In this document: positions 27,643-37,244 of the stretch, one piece after another
How the letters are laid out: each line of letters starts with the position of its first letter
Numbering within the stretch: position 1 is the stretch's first letter
NCBI RefSeq assembly: GCF_033723955.1
Contig: NZ_CP137555.1
Span: 2,472,001-2,536,000 of the forward strand
Length of the DNA: 64,000 nucleotides
DNA from: Microbulbifer pacificus
Lineage (GTDB): Bacteria; Pseudomonadota; Gammaproteobacteria; Pseudomonadales; Cellvibrionaceae
Reading direction: 5' to 3'
Made by a program: the position numbers and the translations under genes
The notes under the pieces: generated by a model
Databases searched by the model: none
The model's input: the letters and a program-made list of their open reading frames with translations, nothing else
What the model was told of the DNA's origin: nothing

Positions 27643-28386
27643 ATGATCGTAATCCCAGCCATTGATCTGAAAGACGGCGAGTGCGTGCGCCTGCGCCAGG
27701 GCGAAATGGAAGATGCAACCGTCTTCTCCGACGATCCTGTCGCCACCGCCGAACACTGGTTCAACCAGGGCGCCAAGCGCCTGCATATCGTCGACCTCAA
27801 CGGTGCCTTCGCCGGCAACCCCGTCAATGCCGACGCCGTCAACGCCATCGCCCGCCAGTTCCCGCAGTACCCCATCCAGATCGGCGGCGGCATCCGCGAT
27901 CTCAAAACCATCGAGTGGTACCTCACCGCCGGCGTCACCTGGACCATCATCGGCACTGCCGCGGTAAAAAATCCCAAACTGGTGAAAGAGGCCTGCCGTG
28001 AATTCGAGGGCCACATCATCGTCGGCCTCGACGCCAAAGACGGCCTCGTCGCCACCGAAGGCTGGGCCGAAGTCTCCGACGTACAGGCCACCGAACTCGC
28101 CAAACAATTCCAGGACTGTGGTGTCAGTGCCATCGTCTACACCGACATCGCTCGCGACGGCATGATGCAGGGTGTGAATATCGAATCCACCCTGGAACTC
28201 GCGCGCGCCGTGCAGATCCCCATCATCGCCTCCGGCGGCGTCAGCAGCATCGAAGATATCCAGCAACTGCTGGAAGCTGGCGACGAAAAAACCCGGATCT
28301 ACGGTGCCATCACCGGCCGCGCCATCTACGAAGACAAACTCGACCTGCGCGCCGCGCAGGAACTGTGCGACAACTGGACCAAGTAA
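27643..28386 (+). CDS. hisA: ProFAR isomerase
   Basis: 247 residues, a (beta/alpha)8 barrel that isomerises ProFAR to PRFAR in histidine synthesis. The general acid/base aspartates are in [14 protein letters not shown] (Asp8) and in [12 protein letters not shown] (near residue 130). Phosphate-binding loops IGGGIRD and ASGGVSS are present. It is followed by hisF after 16 bases. Confidence 0.97.
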   Translation: MIVIPAIDLKDGECVRLRQGEMEDATVFSDDPVATAEHWFNQGAKRLHIVDLNGAFAGNPVNADAVNAIARQFPQYPIQIGGGIRDLKTIEWYLTAGVTWTIIGTAAVKNPKLVKEACREFEGHIIVGLDAKDGLVATEGWAEVSDVQATELAKQFQDCGVSAIVYTDIARDGMMQGVNIESTLELARAVQIPIIASGGVSSIEDIQQLLEAGDEKTRIYGAITGRAIYEDKLDLRAAQELCDNWTK

Positions 28387-28402
28387 CAGCAGGGATTATT
28401 TC

Positions 28403-29173
28403 ATGGGCCTCGCCAAACGCATTATTCCATGTCTCGATGTCGACGCCGGCCGCGTCGTCAAGGGCGTCAACTTCGTCGACATCCGCGATGCCGGTGACCC
28501 GGTGGAAATCGCCCGCCGCTACAACGAGGCCGGCGCCGACGAAGTAACCTTCCTCGACATCACCGCCACCCACGAGGGCCGCGACACCACCCTGCACACC
28601 GTCGAAAAAATGGCCTCCCAGGTATTTATCCCGCTCACCGTCGGCGGTGGCGTGCGCACGTTGCAGGACATCCGCAACCTGCTGAACGCCGGCGCCGACA
28701 AGACCGCGATCAACTCCGCCGCGGTGTTCAATCCCGAATTCGTGCGCGAGGCCGCCGACCGCTTCGGCAGCCAGTGCATCGTCGTCGCCATTGACGCCAA
28801 GCAGGTGGGCAATGACAAAGAGCCCAAGTGGGAGATTTTCACCCACGGCGGGCGCAAACCCACCGGCATAGACGCGGTGGAGTGGGCAAAAAAAATGGAC
28901 AGCTACGGCGCCGGTGAAATCCTGCTGACCAGCATGGACCGGGACGGTACCAAGAACGGTTTTGACCTGGCCCTGACCCGCGCCATCAGCGATGCGGTTT
29001 CGGTGCCGGTGATTGCCTCAGGCGGTGTCGGCAACCTGCAGCACCTGGCGGACGGCGTGTTGAAAGGTGGTGCCGACGCGGTACTGGCCGCCAGTATTTT
29101 CCACTTTGGCGAGTACACCATCGGCGAGGCCAAGGCATTTATGCAGAATGCCGGTATCGAAATGCGTATTTAA
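28403..29173 (+). CDS. hisF: imidazole glycerol phosphate synthase, cyclase subunit
   Basis: 256 residues from ATG 28403 with AGCAGGGA upstream; in-frame sequence before it overlaps hisA and is not family-like. HisF uses ammonia from HisH to make imidazole glycerol phosphate and AICAR. The catalytic Asp is in [15 protein letters not shown] (Asp11), the second in [13 protein letters not shown], and phosphate loops are TVGGGVRT and ASGGVGN. It is the last gene of the his cluster. Confidence 0.97.
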   Translation: MGLAKRIIPCLDVDAGRVVKGVNFVDIRDAGDPVEIARRYNEAGADEVTFLDITATHEGRDTTLHTVEKMASQVFIPLTVGGGVRTLQDIRNLLNAGADKTAINSAAVFNPEFVREAADRFGSQCIVVAIDAKQVGNDKEPKWEIFTHGGRKPTGIDAVEWAKKMDSYGAGEILLTSMDRDGTKNGFDLALTRAISDAVSVPVIASGGVGNLQHLADGVLKGGADAVLAASIFHFGEYTIGEAKAFMQNAGIEMRI

Positions 29174-29197
29174 TACGGCGAGGGTGTTCGCCCGGCG

Positions 29198-29443
29198 TCA
29201 GAACTTGCGTGCGTTGCGCCAGCGGCGCCCGCGCAAGCTGCCGAACGGGCGCACGTTGCCGGAATATTCCTTCAGCGGATTGAGGTAGTGGTCCACCGCG
29301 CTTTGCGCCGCTTCGCGGCACGGGAAAGGCCCGAAAGTGTTGCCGCCGCGCACGGTGAAATACCAGTCGTTGTCGACCTTGAAAAAACGTTCGGCACGGG
29401 GCGGGATTGGGGTTCCCAGTTCGCCACGACGATACTGCTGCAT
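29198..29443 (-). CDS. DUF6316-family small protein
   Basis: 81 residues from ATG 29443, which has an ideal ribosome site (GAGGAA, 4 bases spacing). The sequence PIPPRAERFFKVDNDWYF followed by GPFPCREAAQSAVDHYL matches a short family found in Microbulbifer and relatives. A basic tail (RGRRWRNARK) follows. Its function is not known. It lies downstream of ctpA on the same strand, 155 bases away. Confidence 0.72.
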   Translation of the reverse strand: MQQYRRGELGTPIPPRAERFFKVDNDWYFTVRGGNTFGPFPCREAAQSAVDHYLNPLKEYSGNVRPFGSLRGRRWRNARKF

Positions 29444-29598
29444 GACTTCCTCGCTACTGCTTGTGCGACACCGGATGCGGTGTCGCACGGCGATTGATAC
29501 TGCTGCGATAGCCGCAATTTCCCACAACGGAAAACCGGCACTCCTGTTAAAAGACTAGCCAACAGCAGGGTGCCGGTGTGAGCAAAAGTCGCCGGGTT

Positions 29599-30987
29599 TT
29601 ACAGGTCTTCCGCGCGAATCTGCGCTACCTGATCCTTCACTGTAGGTGCGTTGCTCCCTTCGCCGTTTACCGGCGCGCGGTGCCCGTACAGATTCAGCCC
29701 TTTCAGCACATTCAGCGCTTCGAATACCTGGTTGTCGCGGCCATACCAGTCGTCCCGGCCGGCCTTGGCACGCTTGCGGTCTTCACCACCGCTCTCCTTG
29801 CCGCCGTTGCCGTTGCCCAGGTGCCCTGCCAGATCTGCTTCGGTGGTGCGGGCAACACCATCCAGGCGGGTTACCTGTACCCGCTCGACGGTAATATCCG
29901 GCTTGATGCCCTGAGCCTGGATCGAGCGGCCCTTGGGGGTGAAGTAGAGTGCAGTGGTGAGTTTGATGGCGCGGTCGTCGGTGATCGGGATGACCGTCTG
30001 CACCGAGCCTTTGCCAAAACTGTCGGTGCCCATTACCACCGCGCGGCGGTGGTCCTGCAGGGCGCCAGCGACAATTTCCGCGGCGGAGGCCGAGCCGTCG
30101 TTGATCAGTACCACCAGCGGTGCGCCGTTGGTGACATCGCCGGGACTGGCGGAGTAGCGCAGATTGGAAGATTCATTGCGGCCCTCGGTGTAGACCACGA
30201 GACCGTCTTCCAGAAATGCGTCCACCACTTCCACCGACGACTGCAATACACCGCCGGGGTTGTTGCGCAGGTCGATCACCAAGCCTTTCAGTTCGCCTTG
30301 TTTCTGCAGCTTCTTCATCGCCCGCATCAGGTCGCCGCCGGTGTCCAGCTGGAACTGGCTGATGCGCACATAGCCGTAGCCATCTTCCAGCATTTCCCCG
30401 CGCACGCTGTACACGCGCACCTTGTCGCGCTGGAGGGTGATGTCGAACGGTTCCTTGTGGCCCTTGCGACCGATGGTGAGGGTGACGGCGGAACCCACCG
30501 GCCCGCGCATTTTCTCCACCGCCTCATCGAGGCTGACGCCGCGCATGGATTTGCCTGCGAGCCGCAGGATCACATCGCCGGCGCGCAGTCCGGCGCGTTC
30601 GGCAGGGGTGTCGTCCATGGGGGTGATAATGGTGATGTAGTCGTCCTCGACCCCGACTTCGATTCCGAGGCCGGCGAATTCACCGGTGGTGTTGGCCTGC
30701 AGGTCGTCGAAGGAGCGGCTGTCGAGATAGGCGGAGTGTGGGTCCAGCCCCTGCAGCATGCCCTTGATGGCGTATTCCAGCAGCGTGCTGTCGTCCACTT
30801 CGTTCACATAACCCTGGCGGATCTGTTCGAACACTTTGGCGAAACTGCGCAGGTCTTCCAGAGGCAGGCGCGCCTCCGCTTCCAGCGAGGGGCGCTCGCT
30901 GCTGCCGCCCTGGCTGAGTCCCATCAGCGGCAGGGCGGTAAGAGCTGCCACGCCTATCAGGCTGGCGAGCGTTTTGCGGGTGAACAT
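29599..30987 (-). CDS. ctpA: C-terminal processing periplasmic protease (S41)
   Basis: 462 residues from ATG 30987; an in-frame GTG at 30996 is less likely because AAGGA sits 10 bases before the ATG. A signal peptide is followed by a PDZ domain (about 105-190; GLGIEVG, PAERAGLRAGDVI) and the S41 protease domain with catalytic Ser301 (NDGSASAAEI) and Lys326 (DSFGKGSVQ). Enzymes of this family degrade peptidoglycan hydrolases and related envelope proteins. It lies in the order gpmI-envC-ctpA, which also occurs in Pseudomonas, consistent with cell-wall remodelling control. Confidence 0.93.
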   Translation of the reverse strand: MFTRKTLASLIGVAALTALPLMGLSQGGSSERPSLEAEARLPLEDLRSFAKVFEQIRQGYVNEVDDSTLLEYAIKGMLQGLDPHSAYLDSRSFDDLQANTTGEFAGLGIEVGVEDDYITIITPMDDTPAERAGLRAGDVILRLAGKSMRGVSLDEAVEKMRGPVGSAVTLTIGRKGHKEPFDITLQRDKVRVYSVRGEMLEDGYGYVRISQFQLDTGGDLMRAMKKLQKQGELKGLVIDLRNNPGGVLQSSVEVVDAFLEDGLVVYTEGRNESSNLRYSASPGDVTNGAPLVVLINDGSASAAEIVAGALQDHRRAVVMGTDSFGKGSVQTVIPITDDRAIKLTTALYFTPKGRSIQAQGIKPDITVERVQVTRLDGVARTTEADLAGHLGNGNGGKESGGEDRKRAKAGRDDWYGRDNQVFEALNVLKGLNLYGHRAPVNGEGSNAPTVKDQVAQIRAEDL

Positions 30988-31177
30988 AATCTGCACGTCC
31001 TTGGCATTTATCGTTACTGTCTACGGGCGCCCTTCCTTCGGCTGCGAACTCGGGGTTTTCACAAGAATTGTAGACCCGGCGCTCCGGCCGGGTTTGAAGT
31101 TGGCGGGCAAGTGCACCAACGCGAGGCTGTGGGATGAAAAATCACAGAGAAAATGTGGTAGGTGGAAGGCGCCGGGA

Positions 31178-32320
31178 TCAGCCGCGGCACCAGCCGGTGG
31201 GGTCCTGGGGTTTGCCGTTGCGGCGAATTTCAAAATACACACCTGGCTGGCTCATGCCGCCGGTGTTGCCGACCTTGGCAATGGTTTCCCCGCGCTCCAC
31301 CCACTCGCCGATGGCGCGGGTAAGAGACTGGTTGTGGCCGTAAAGGCTCATATAGCCGTCGCCGTGATCGAGGATGATCAGCATGCCGTGGCCGCGCAGA
31401 TAGTCGGAAAACACCACGCGGCCGCGGTGGATGGCGTTGACAGGGTTACCTTCATTGGCGCGAATGGTTACGCCGGTCCAGCTGATACCGTTGGCGCGGC
31501 GCTGGCCGTAGGCATTGGCACGGCGGCCCGCAACCGGCCACTGCATACGCCCGCGCTGTTTGGCGAAGGGCGTCTGGTCGCTGGGGTTGATCAGGCTGGA
31601 GATGGCACGGCCCACTTCGTCCACCAGTCGCTGCAGGCGGCTGCGGTCGCTGTTGAGCTGGTCCAGTTCGCCACTTTTGCTGGCGAGCTGTGAGGCCAGT
31701 TTGTCTAGGGTACGCTGGCGGTTCTTCTGTGCGCTGGCGAGCGCCCGGTGTTTTTCTTCCAGTTGACTGCGCTCGCGGGCGAGGGTGTCCTGTTCGCGCT
31801 GGATGCCGGAACTGACGGTGGAGAGCTGGTCGAGGGTGCTGACGTATTCGTCGATGACGTGGCTGCGTTGCTTGAGGAAGTAGTCGTGGTAGCGGAGTTG
31901 GCGGGCGATGTGCTGGGGATCTTGCTGGTTGAGGAGCAGTTTGATCTGCTCCTGGCGACCGAGTCGGTAAGCGGCGGCGACTTCCTGCTCGACCCGCCGC
32001 TGCATACTTCGGCGGGAATCCTCGAGCTGTTTCTCTTCCTGTTTCAGTTCCTGCAGCTTGTCGCCGCGGCTTTTCATGTCCGCCTTGATCTTGTCGATGC
32101 GCTGCAGCAGTTCCGAGATGTCCTTTTCGTTGGCTTCCAGGTCTTTCAGCAACTGGTCGCGCTCACCTTTTACCTGGTTCAGCTCCCGCTGCAGGGTATC
32201 GATGCGCTGCTTGATTTCCGCCAGCCGCGCCTGTTGCTCTTCATCGGCCGCCTGCGCAAAGCCGGCGGGGATCAGGGCGAGCGACAACAGCGCGGCGAGG
32301 ACAAACCCGGAAAATTTCAT
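31178..32320 (-). CDS. envC: EnvC-type activator of murein amidases
   Basis: 380 residues: signal peptide, long coiled coil (about 25-240) and a C-terminal LytM/M23 domain. In the LytM part the first zinc-binding motif (HxxxD) is replaced by WTGVTI, while LYGH remains, so it should be catalytically inactive, as in EnvC proteins that switch on AmiA/AmiB amidases at the division septum. It lies between gpmI and ctpA, all on the minus strand. Confidence 0.9.
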   Translation of the reverse strand: MKFSGFVLAALLSLALIPAGFAQAADEEQQARLAEIKQRIDTLQRELNQVKGERDQLLKDLEANEKDISELLQRIDKIKADMKSRGDKLQELKQEEKQLEDSRRSMQRRVEQEVAAAYRLGRQEQIKLLLNQQDPQHIARQLRYHDYFLKQRSHVIDEYVSTLDQLSTVSSGIQREQDTLARERSQLEEKHRALASAQKNRQRTLDKLASQLASKSGELDQLNSDRSRLQRLVDEVGRAISSLINPSDQTPFAKQRGRMQWPVAGRRANAYGQRRANGISWTGVTIRANEGNPVNAIHRGRVVFSDYLRGHGMLIILDHGDGYMSLYGHNQSLTRAIGEWVERGETIAKVGNTGGMSQPGVYFEIRRNGKPQDPTGWCRG

Positions 32321-32359
32321 TATTAGAGTGACACCGTTGCAGGGGCTTGCGGCCCCGGG

Positions 32360-33904
32360 TTAATTAATCTTGATCAGCGGCTCGCCGCTCATTTCCACCG
32401 GCTGTGGCAGGCCCATCAGCGACAGCATGGTGGGCGCCACATCCGCGAGGCTGCCGCCGTCGCGCATAGTGACGTTGCGCTCGCCAATGTAGACGAAGGG
32501 CACCGGCAGGGTGGAGTGCTGGGTGCTTACCTGGCCGGACTCGCCGTCGAACATCTCCTCGACGTTGCCGTGGTCGGCAGTAATCAGCACTTCACCGCCG
32601 GCCGCCAGCGCCGCCTTGGTGACGCGATCCACGCATACGTCCAGCGCTTCCACCGCTTTCACTGCCGCTTCGAACACGCCGGTGTGGCCGACCATGTCGC
32701 CGTTGGCGTAGTTGCAGATGATCGCGTCGAACTTGCCGCTGTTGATGGCCGCCACCAGCTGGTCGGTTACCTCGAACGCGCTCATTTCCGGCTTGAGGTC
32801 GTAGGTGGCCACGTCCGGGGACTTGATCAGGATACGCTCCTCACCATTGTAGGGCTCTTCGCGGCCGCCGCTAAAGAAGAAGGTCACATGTGCGTATTTT
32901 TCTGTCTCGGCGATGCGCAGCTGGGTCTTGCCCTGATTCTGCAGGTATTCGCCGAGGGTGTTGCTCAGGCTCTCCGGCGGGAAGGCGCAGCTGGCGTTGA
33001 TATTCGCGGCGTATTCGGTGGTCATCACGAAGTCCGCCAGTTTTGGGGTAACGGCGCGTTCGAAACCGTCGAAGTTCGCATCGGTAAACGCACGGGTCAG
33101 CTGGCGCGCGCGGTCCGGGCGGAAGTTCATGAAGATCAGTGCGTCGCCGTCGTGTACCGGTGCGGGTTCGCCGATCAGGGTCGGCGCCACAAATTCGTCA
33201 TTTTCATCGCGGGCGTAGGCGGCGGCGAGACCGGCGAGGGCGTCGTCCGCCTGGTATTTGGCTTTGCCCTGGGTAATCAGGTCGTACACCGGCTGCACGC
33301 GATCCCAGCGGTTGTCGCGGTCCATGGCAAAGTAGCGGCCGCTGAGGCTGGCGATACGCGCGGTGCCGAGGGCGTCGCACACCTGGGTCAGGCGCGCCAG
33401 CGGGGTTTCCGCGCTGCGCGGCGGGGTGTCGCGACCGTCGGTAAAGGCGTGGATATACACTGCTTTGGCGCCGCGCTGGGCAGCGAGGGTGGCCATGGCA
33501 ACAAAATGGTCGTCGTGGCTGTGCACGCCGCCATCGGACAGCAGGCCCATGATGTGTACCGCGCCGTTATTGGCTACCGCCTTGTCCACCGCGGCGGTGT
33601 AGGCCGGGTTGGTAAAGAAGTCGCCGTCCTTGATCGCCTTGTTGATGCGGGTGAAGTTCTGGTACACCACGCGGCCGGCGCCTAGGGTCATATGGCCCAC
33701 TTCGGAGTTGCCCATTTGTCCTTCGGGCAGGCCCACCGCCATACCAGAGGTGTGAATCAGGGTTTTCGGGCGGCTGGCCCAGATCTGGTCCCATACCGGG
33801 GAATTCGCCGCCACAATGGCGTTGTACTCGGCGTGTTCGCTATAGCCGAAACCGTCCAGAATCAGCAGTACCAGGGGACGTTTGGGCGAAGACTCGGTTG
33901 CCAT
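32360..33904 (-). CDS. gpmI: cofactor-independent phosphoglycerate mutase
   Basis: 514 residues. It interconverts 3- and 2-phosphoglycerate in glycolysis through a phosphoserine intermediate, using two Mn(II). The catalytic serine is Ser67 in [11 protein letters not shown], Asp18 is in LLILDGFG, and later metal ligands are in [14 protein letters not shown] and ITADHGNVE. Length is standard. It is divergent from the rhodanese-grxC-secB operon. Confidence 0.97.
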   Translation of the reverse strand: MATESSPKRPLVLLILDGFGYSEHAEYNAIVAANSPVWDQIWASRPKTLIHTSGMAVGLPEGQMGNSEVGHMTLGAGRVVYQNFTRINKAIKDGDFFTNPAYTAAVDKAVANNGAVHIMGLLSDGGVHSHDDHFVAMATLAAQRGAKAVYIHAFTDGRDTPPRSAETPLARLTQVCDALGTARIASLSGRYFAMDRDNRWDRVQPVYDLITQGKAKYQADDALAGLAAAYARDENDEFVAPTLIGEPAPVHDGDALIFMNFRPDRARQLTRAFTDANFDGFERAVTPKLADFVMTTEYAANINASCAFPPESLSNTLGEYLQNQGKTQLRIAETEKYAHVTFFFSGGREEPYNGEERILIKSPDVATYDLKPEMSAFEVTDQLVAAINSGKFDAIICNYANGDMVGHTGVFEAAVKAVEALDVCVDRVTKAALAAGGEVLITADHGNVEEMFDGESGQVSTQHSTLPVPFVYIGERNVTMRDGGSLADVAPTMLSLMGLPQPVEMSGEPLIKIN

Positions 33905-34093
33905 GGGGTCAGAATCCTTTGGGTTGAATGGGTGGTGGATCGTTCGGCTTCACTGCCGGAGGACGGAACTCTTGAACGAGTTGTACCGCAGGTGGCGGAT
34001 TTTAACCTGTTTGCCCCATCGAGGTCAGTATTTGCGCAGCTATTGCCACGATAAAGCCGGCAAAAGGTTGATTAAGAAATGGTCATTCTCGTG

Positions 34094-34099
34094 TATACT
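34094..34099 (+). promoter_or_regulatory. -10 box for rhodanese-grxC-secB
   Basis: TATACT, about 165 bases before the proposed TTG start of the rhodanese gene. The -35 region is AT-rich but not consensus (TTAAGA at 34072, spacing 16). Confidence 0.35.
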
Positions 34100-34198
34100 G
34101 CGCGCCTTTCCGTATCCGGGTCGCAGGCGCTTCTTTATTCGAGTCGCCGGTACTCGGGCCGTCGGCGTTGTTGAATTACAATGCCCGGCGCAAACGTG

Positions 34199-34216
34199 AC
34201 CGACCGAGCGGTCGGT
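34199..34216. promoter_or_regulatory. perfect palindrome, TetR-type operator candidate
   Basis: ACCGACCG-AG-CGGTCGGT, 8-bp perfect arms with a 2-base centre. It lies between the -10 box and the TTG start of the rhodanese gene. Operators of TetR-family repressors often have this form. No TetR gene is seen in the window. Confidence 0.4.
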
Positions 34217-34258
34217 GGTCGCAAACAGAACAACAAACCAGAGATTTTGGGGGCGGAG

Positions 34259-34669
34259 TTGGATTTTTTCGTCTTTATCAGCGAGCAGTGGCTGCTGGTG
34301 AGCCTGTTGGTGGCGCTGATTTACGCGCTGGCTATTTCCGAGCGGATCAAGGCGGGCAAGCCCGCATCGGCCCATCAGGCCACCCTGCTGATCAATAGTG
34401 ACGGCGCCAAGGTGATCGACCTGCGCGACCGCGCCGAATTCACCGCCGGGCATATCGTGGATGCGATCCACATCCCCCACGGTGAGATCGAAAAGCGCAT
34501 GGGCGAACTGGCACCCTATAAAGACAAGACCCTGATCCTGGCGGACAAGCTGGGCCAGCACGCGGGTCCTGTCGGTCGCCAGCTGAAAAAGGCGGGCTAC
34601 ACCGTGCGTCGTCTCGAGGGTGGCATGTCCGAGTGGGCAAACCAGAAGTTGCCACTGGTGAAGGGCTGA
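34259..34669 (+). CDS. membrane-anchored rhodanese-like protein (no catalytic Cys)
   Basis: 136 residues from TTG 34259, just after GGGGGCGGAG; an ATG at 34181 would add 26 residues of poor quality that overlap the palindromic operator. One N-terminal membrane helix (WLLVSLLVALIYALAI) is followed by a rhodanese domain (VIDLRDRAEFTAGHIVDAIH). The active-site loop reads ILADKLGQHAG, with no cysteine where sulfurtransferases have one, so it should be inactive as a sulfurtransferase and may bind a partner. It leads grxC and secB, an order also found in Pseudomonas. Confidence 0.85.
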   Translation: MDFFVFISEQWLLVSLLVALIYALAISERIKAGKPASAHQATLLINSDGAKVIDLRDRAEFTAGHIVDAIHIPHGEIEKRMGELAPYKDKTLILADKLGQHAGPVGRQLKKAGYTVRRLEGGMSEWANQKLPLVKG

Positions 34670-34727
34670 TCCGCTCCCGAGAAAGGAGTGAATCGGCAAG
34701 ATTTACATCGCGAAGAGGTTTCCGGTC

Positions 34728-34979
34728 GTGAAAGAAGTCGTCATCTACACCACCCGCTTTTGCCCCTTCTGCATCCGCGCCAAGTACCTGCTGGACAACA
34801 AGAACGTCCCCTACAAGGAAATTGCCGTGGACGGCAAGCCGGCTCTGCGCGCGGAGATGACCGCCAAGGCCGGTCGCCACACGGTGCCGCAGATCTGGGT
34901 CGGCGGCCACCATGTGGGTGGTTGCGATGACCTGATGGCCATCGAGCGCAGCGGCGAACTCGACAGGCTGCTGGCGTGA
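34728..34979 (+). CDS. grxC: glutaredoxin 3
   Basis: 83 residues from GTG 34728. The dithiol active site is CPFC (Cys12-Cys15) in TTRFCPFCIRAKYLL, and the glutathione-binding TVPQIWVGGHHVGGCDD follows. It reduces disulfides and protein-glutathione mixed disulfides in the cytoplasm. It lies 58 bases after the rhodanese gene and before secB. Confidence 0.96.
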   Translation: MKEVVIYTTRFCPFCIRAKYLLDNKNVPYKEIAVDGKPALRAEMTAKAGRHTVPQIWVGGHHVGGCDDLMAIERSGELDRLLA

Positions 34980-35028
34980 CGAACGCCGCCCCGGTCGATC
35001 AATTCAGCCGAGAAATTTGCACACACGC

Positions 35029-35057
35029 CTTGAAAGGGTATTTCGAGGCCCCCATAA
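35029..35057 (+). promoter_or_regulatory. sigma-32-like promoter of secB
   Basis: CTTGAAA (35029-35035), a 14-base spacer, then CCCCATAA (35050-35057). This matches the heat-shock sigma factor RpoH consensus CTTGAAA-N11-16-CCCCATnT at all but the last base, 70 bases before the secB start. Confidence 0.6.
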
Positions 35058-35127
35058 GTAAGACCCATACAGGGAGTCTTCTTTCAGGGAAGGCAGTCTA
35101 CAAACTAATTTAATAACAGGCTTTAAC

Positions 35128-35628
35128 ATGGCTGAAGAACTCAACGGCGCTGCGGCGAACGCAGAAGCACAACAAGTCCAATTCGCAATGCAGCGCATTT
35201 ACCTGAAAGACCTCTCCTTCGAAACCCCGATGGGTGCCGAGGTTTTCAAAAAGCAGTGGAAACCGCAGGTAAACCAGGAGCTGAACACCAAAACCGCAAA
35301 GATCGACGAAGATCTTTACGAGGTGGCGCTGACCCTGACCATCACCGTGAAACTGGAAGAAGAGACCGCTTTCCTGGTGGAAGTTCAGCAGGCTGGCCTG
35401 TTCGCGATCAAGGGCCTCGAGGGCGCTCAGCTGGCTCAGGCCCTGAACACTGCCTGCCCGACCATCCTGTTCCCTTATGCACGCGAAGTGGTAGACAACG
35501 TTGTAACCAAAGGCTCCTTCCCGGCCCTGATGCTGCCGCCGATCAACTTCGACGCCCTGTTCGCCGCTGCCCTGCACCAGGCCCAGCAACAGGCCGCCGC
35601 GCAAGGCGCAGAGAAAACCGACGCTTAA
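35128..35628 (+). CDS. secB: protein-export chaperone SecB
   Basis: 166 residues. SecB forms a tetramer that keeps outer-membrane and periplasmic precursors unfolded and delivers them to SecA. Typical sequence is present: [45 protein letters not shown] and [17 protein letters not shown]. The acidic/alanine-rich tail is usual. It ends with a strong terminator, and an RpoH-like promoter lies upstream, so it can be transcribed apart from grxC. Confidence 0.97.
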   Translation: MAEELNGAAANAEAQQVQFAMQRIYLKDLSFETPMGAEVFKKQWKPQVNQELNTKTAKIDEDLYEVALTLTITVKLEEETAFLVEVQQAGLFAIKGLEGAQLAQALNTACPTILFPYAREVVDNVVTKGSFPALMLPPINFDALFAAALHQAQQQAAAQGAEKTDA

Positions 35629-35641
35629 GTCGCGTTTTTTG

Positions 35642-35670
35642 CACAAAAGGCTCCTTCGGGGGCCTTTTTT
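35642..35670 (+). terminator. terminator of secB
   Basis: Stem AAAAGGCTCC/GGGGCCTTTT (one G-T pair) around loop TTCG, followed by a T run, 14 bases after the secB stop. Confidence 0.88.
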
Positions 35671-35722
35671 GTATCTGGTAGCCTTATCGTCATGCGCGAA
35701 GGTGCTGATGCTTGGTACGCGT

Positions 35723-35804
35723 TTGCGAGACCTTCAAAAACAGGATGTTTTTGCAGAGCCCCCATGGATGGGTTGAGGGGGGGCGCCTAGCCCGTGTCTC
35801 GCAA
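35723..35804. repeat. structured intergenic repeat, copy D
   Basis: Outer arms TTGCGAGAC (35723-35731) and GTCTCGCAA (35796-35804) are perfect. The core contains hairpin CAAAAAC/GTTTTTG around AGGAT and then CCCATGGATGGG and GGGGGGGCGCCTAGC. Core order and loops match copy B at 48254-48319. Confidence 0.75.
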
Positions 35805-35853
35805 TTGCCCACCAGGTAGCAGTGCCGCAACGATCCATAAAACGGAGTGCCCA

Positions 35854-36300
35854 ATGAGCTGGGATTTCCCCCAACCCTATATCTACAAAGTCCGTGTGGA
35901 ACACGAGCATGTCGACGGTCTGCACCATGCCAACAACGCCGAATATGTACGCTGGTGTGAGCGCGCGGCCTGGTCCCACAGTGTCGAGCTGGGGCTGGAT
36001 GTCACCAATTACCAGTCTATGGACCGGGGAATGGCAATCCGTCAGGCGGAGTACGACTATATACTGGCCGCCAGAGAGGGCGACGAGCTGTTGATCGGCA
36101 CCTGGCTCACCATGGTGGACGGCCGGCTGAACATGACCCGGAAGTTCCAAGTGTTTCGCGCCAGCGACGAGGCACTGGTGCTGCGCGCTACCTGGCAGAT
36201 GGTGTGTATCGAGCTCTCCAGCGGCAAACCCAAGCGGATGCCGCAGACCTTCAAAGACATCTATAGCCCTGCGGTGGTGTCGGAGCCACAACCGCAATAG
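35854..36300 (+). CDS. acyl-CoA thioesterase (hotdog fold, 4HBT type)
   Basis: 148 residues from ATG 35854 with AACGGAG upstream. The sequence YKVRVEHEHVDGLHHANNAE contains the catalytic Asp21 of the 4-hydroxybenzoyl-CoA thioesterase group, followed by YVRWCERAAW. It hydrolyses acyl-CoA thioesters in the cytoplasm; the acyl chain is not predictable. An SDR gene follows after 41 bases and may be co-transcribed. Confidence 0.88.
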   Translation: MSWDFPQPYIYKVRVEHEHVDGLHHANNAEYVRWCERAAWSHSVELGLDVTNYQSMDRGMAIRQAEYDYILAAREGDELLIGTWLTMVDGRLNMTRKFQVFRASDEALVLRATWQMVCIELSSGKPKRMPQTFKDIYSPAVVSEPQPQ

Positions 36301-36341
36301 GGCCTGATAGCAAAGCCAGCTAATCCCAACGGAGCGCCTGT

Positions 36342-37205
36342 ATGAGCGAAGAGATCACCCTCACCAAAAACACCGGCGCCCTCAAGGGCAAGACCATCTT
36401 CATCACCGGCGCCAGCCGCGGTATCGGTCGCGCAATCGCACTCAAATGCGCCGCTGATGGCGCCAACATTGCCATCGCCGCCAAATCTGCCGAGCCGCAC
36501 CCAAAGCTTCCCGGCACCATCTACACCGTGGCCGCGGAAATCGAGGCTGCCGGTGGCAAGGCCCTGCCCATGCAGGTGGATGTGCGCGAGGAGGACCAGG
36601 TCGCGGAGGCGCTGAAAAAGACTGCCGACACCTTCGGCGGTATCGACGCGGTGATCAACAACGCCGGCGCCATCAATCTCACCAACGTCGAGTCCACCCC
36701 GCCCAAGCGCTACGACCTGATGCTGGATATCAACGCGCGCGCTGTGTACCTCACCGCGCACCTCGCCATTCCCTATCTCAAGCAGGCGGAGTGTGGACAC
36801 ATCCTCAGTCTGTCGCCGCCGCTCAATCTCGAACCCCGCTGGCTCGGACCCTTTGCACCCTACGCACTGTCCAAATTCGGCATGACCATCCTGAGCCTGG
36901 GGCTGGCGGAGGAGCTGAGCAAAACCAATATCAGCGTCGCCACCCTGTGGCCGCGCACCCTGGTAGCCACTGCCGCGATCGAATTCGCCGTTGGCAGTCG
37001 CGAAATGTTCGACCAGAGCCGCAAACCGGGGGTGATGGCGGATGCCGCCTACGAGGTGCTGATCACCCGCAACCAGGGGCTGAACGGCGCCCAGCTGATC
37101 GACGAAGTACTGTTGCACGAACGCGGGGTGGAAGATTTCACCCAATATGCGCACAATCCCGCCAAGGCCGGCGAACTGGCGGTGGATCTGTTTCTCGATC
37201 CCTGA
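36342..37205 (+). CDS. SDR oxidoreductase, HSDL2-like
   Basis: 287 residues. The NAD(P)-binding motif is TGASRGIGRAIA (residues about 26-37), then NNAGAIN, and the catalytic YALSKFGM (Tyr-x3-Lys). The extended central region (PPLNLEPRWLGPFAPY) is characteristic of hydroxysteroid dehydrogenase-like protein 2, linked to fatty-acid metabolism. The thioesterase upstream supports a lipid role. The smrA gene begins 39 bases downstream. Confidence 0.88.
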   Translation: MSEEITLTKNTGALKGKTIFITGASRGIGRAIALKCAADGANIAIAAKSAEPHPKLPGTIYTVAAEIEAAGGKALPMQVDVREEDQVAEALKKTADTFGGIDAVINNAGAINLTNVESTPPKRYDLMLDINARAVYLTAHLAIPYLKQAECGHILSLSPPLNLEPRWLGPFAPYALSKFGMTILSLGLAEELSKTNISVATLWPRTLVATAAIEFAVGSREMFDQSRKPGVMADAAYEVLITRNQGLNGAQLIDEVLLHERGVEDFTQYAHNPAKAGELAVDLFLDP

Positions 37206-37244
37206 GCGTTTGCCGGTGCGTGAGAGAGGTATGCGGGGGATAGT

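Noticed and set aside
34181..34258. ATG 34181 as the rhodanese start
   Set aside because: It would place a perfect palindrome inside coding sequence and add polar residues before the membrane anchor; TTG 34259 follows a purine-rich ribosome site.
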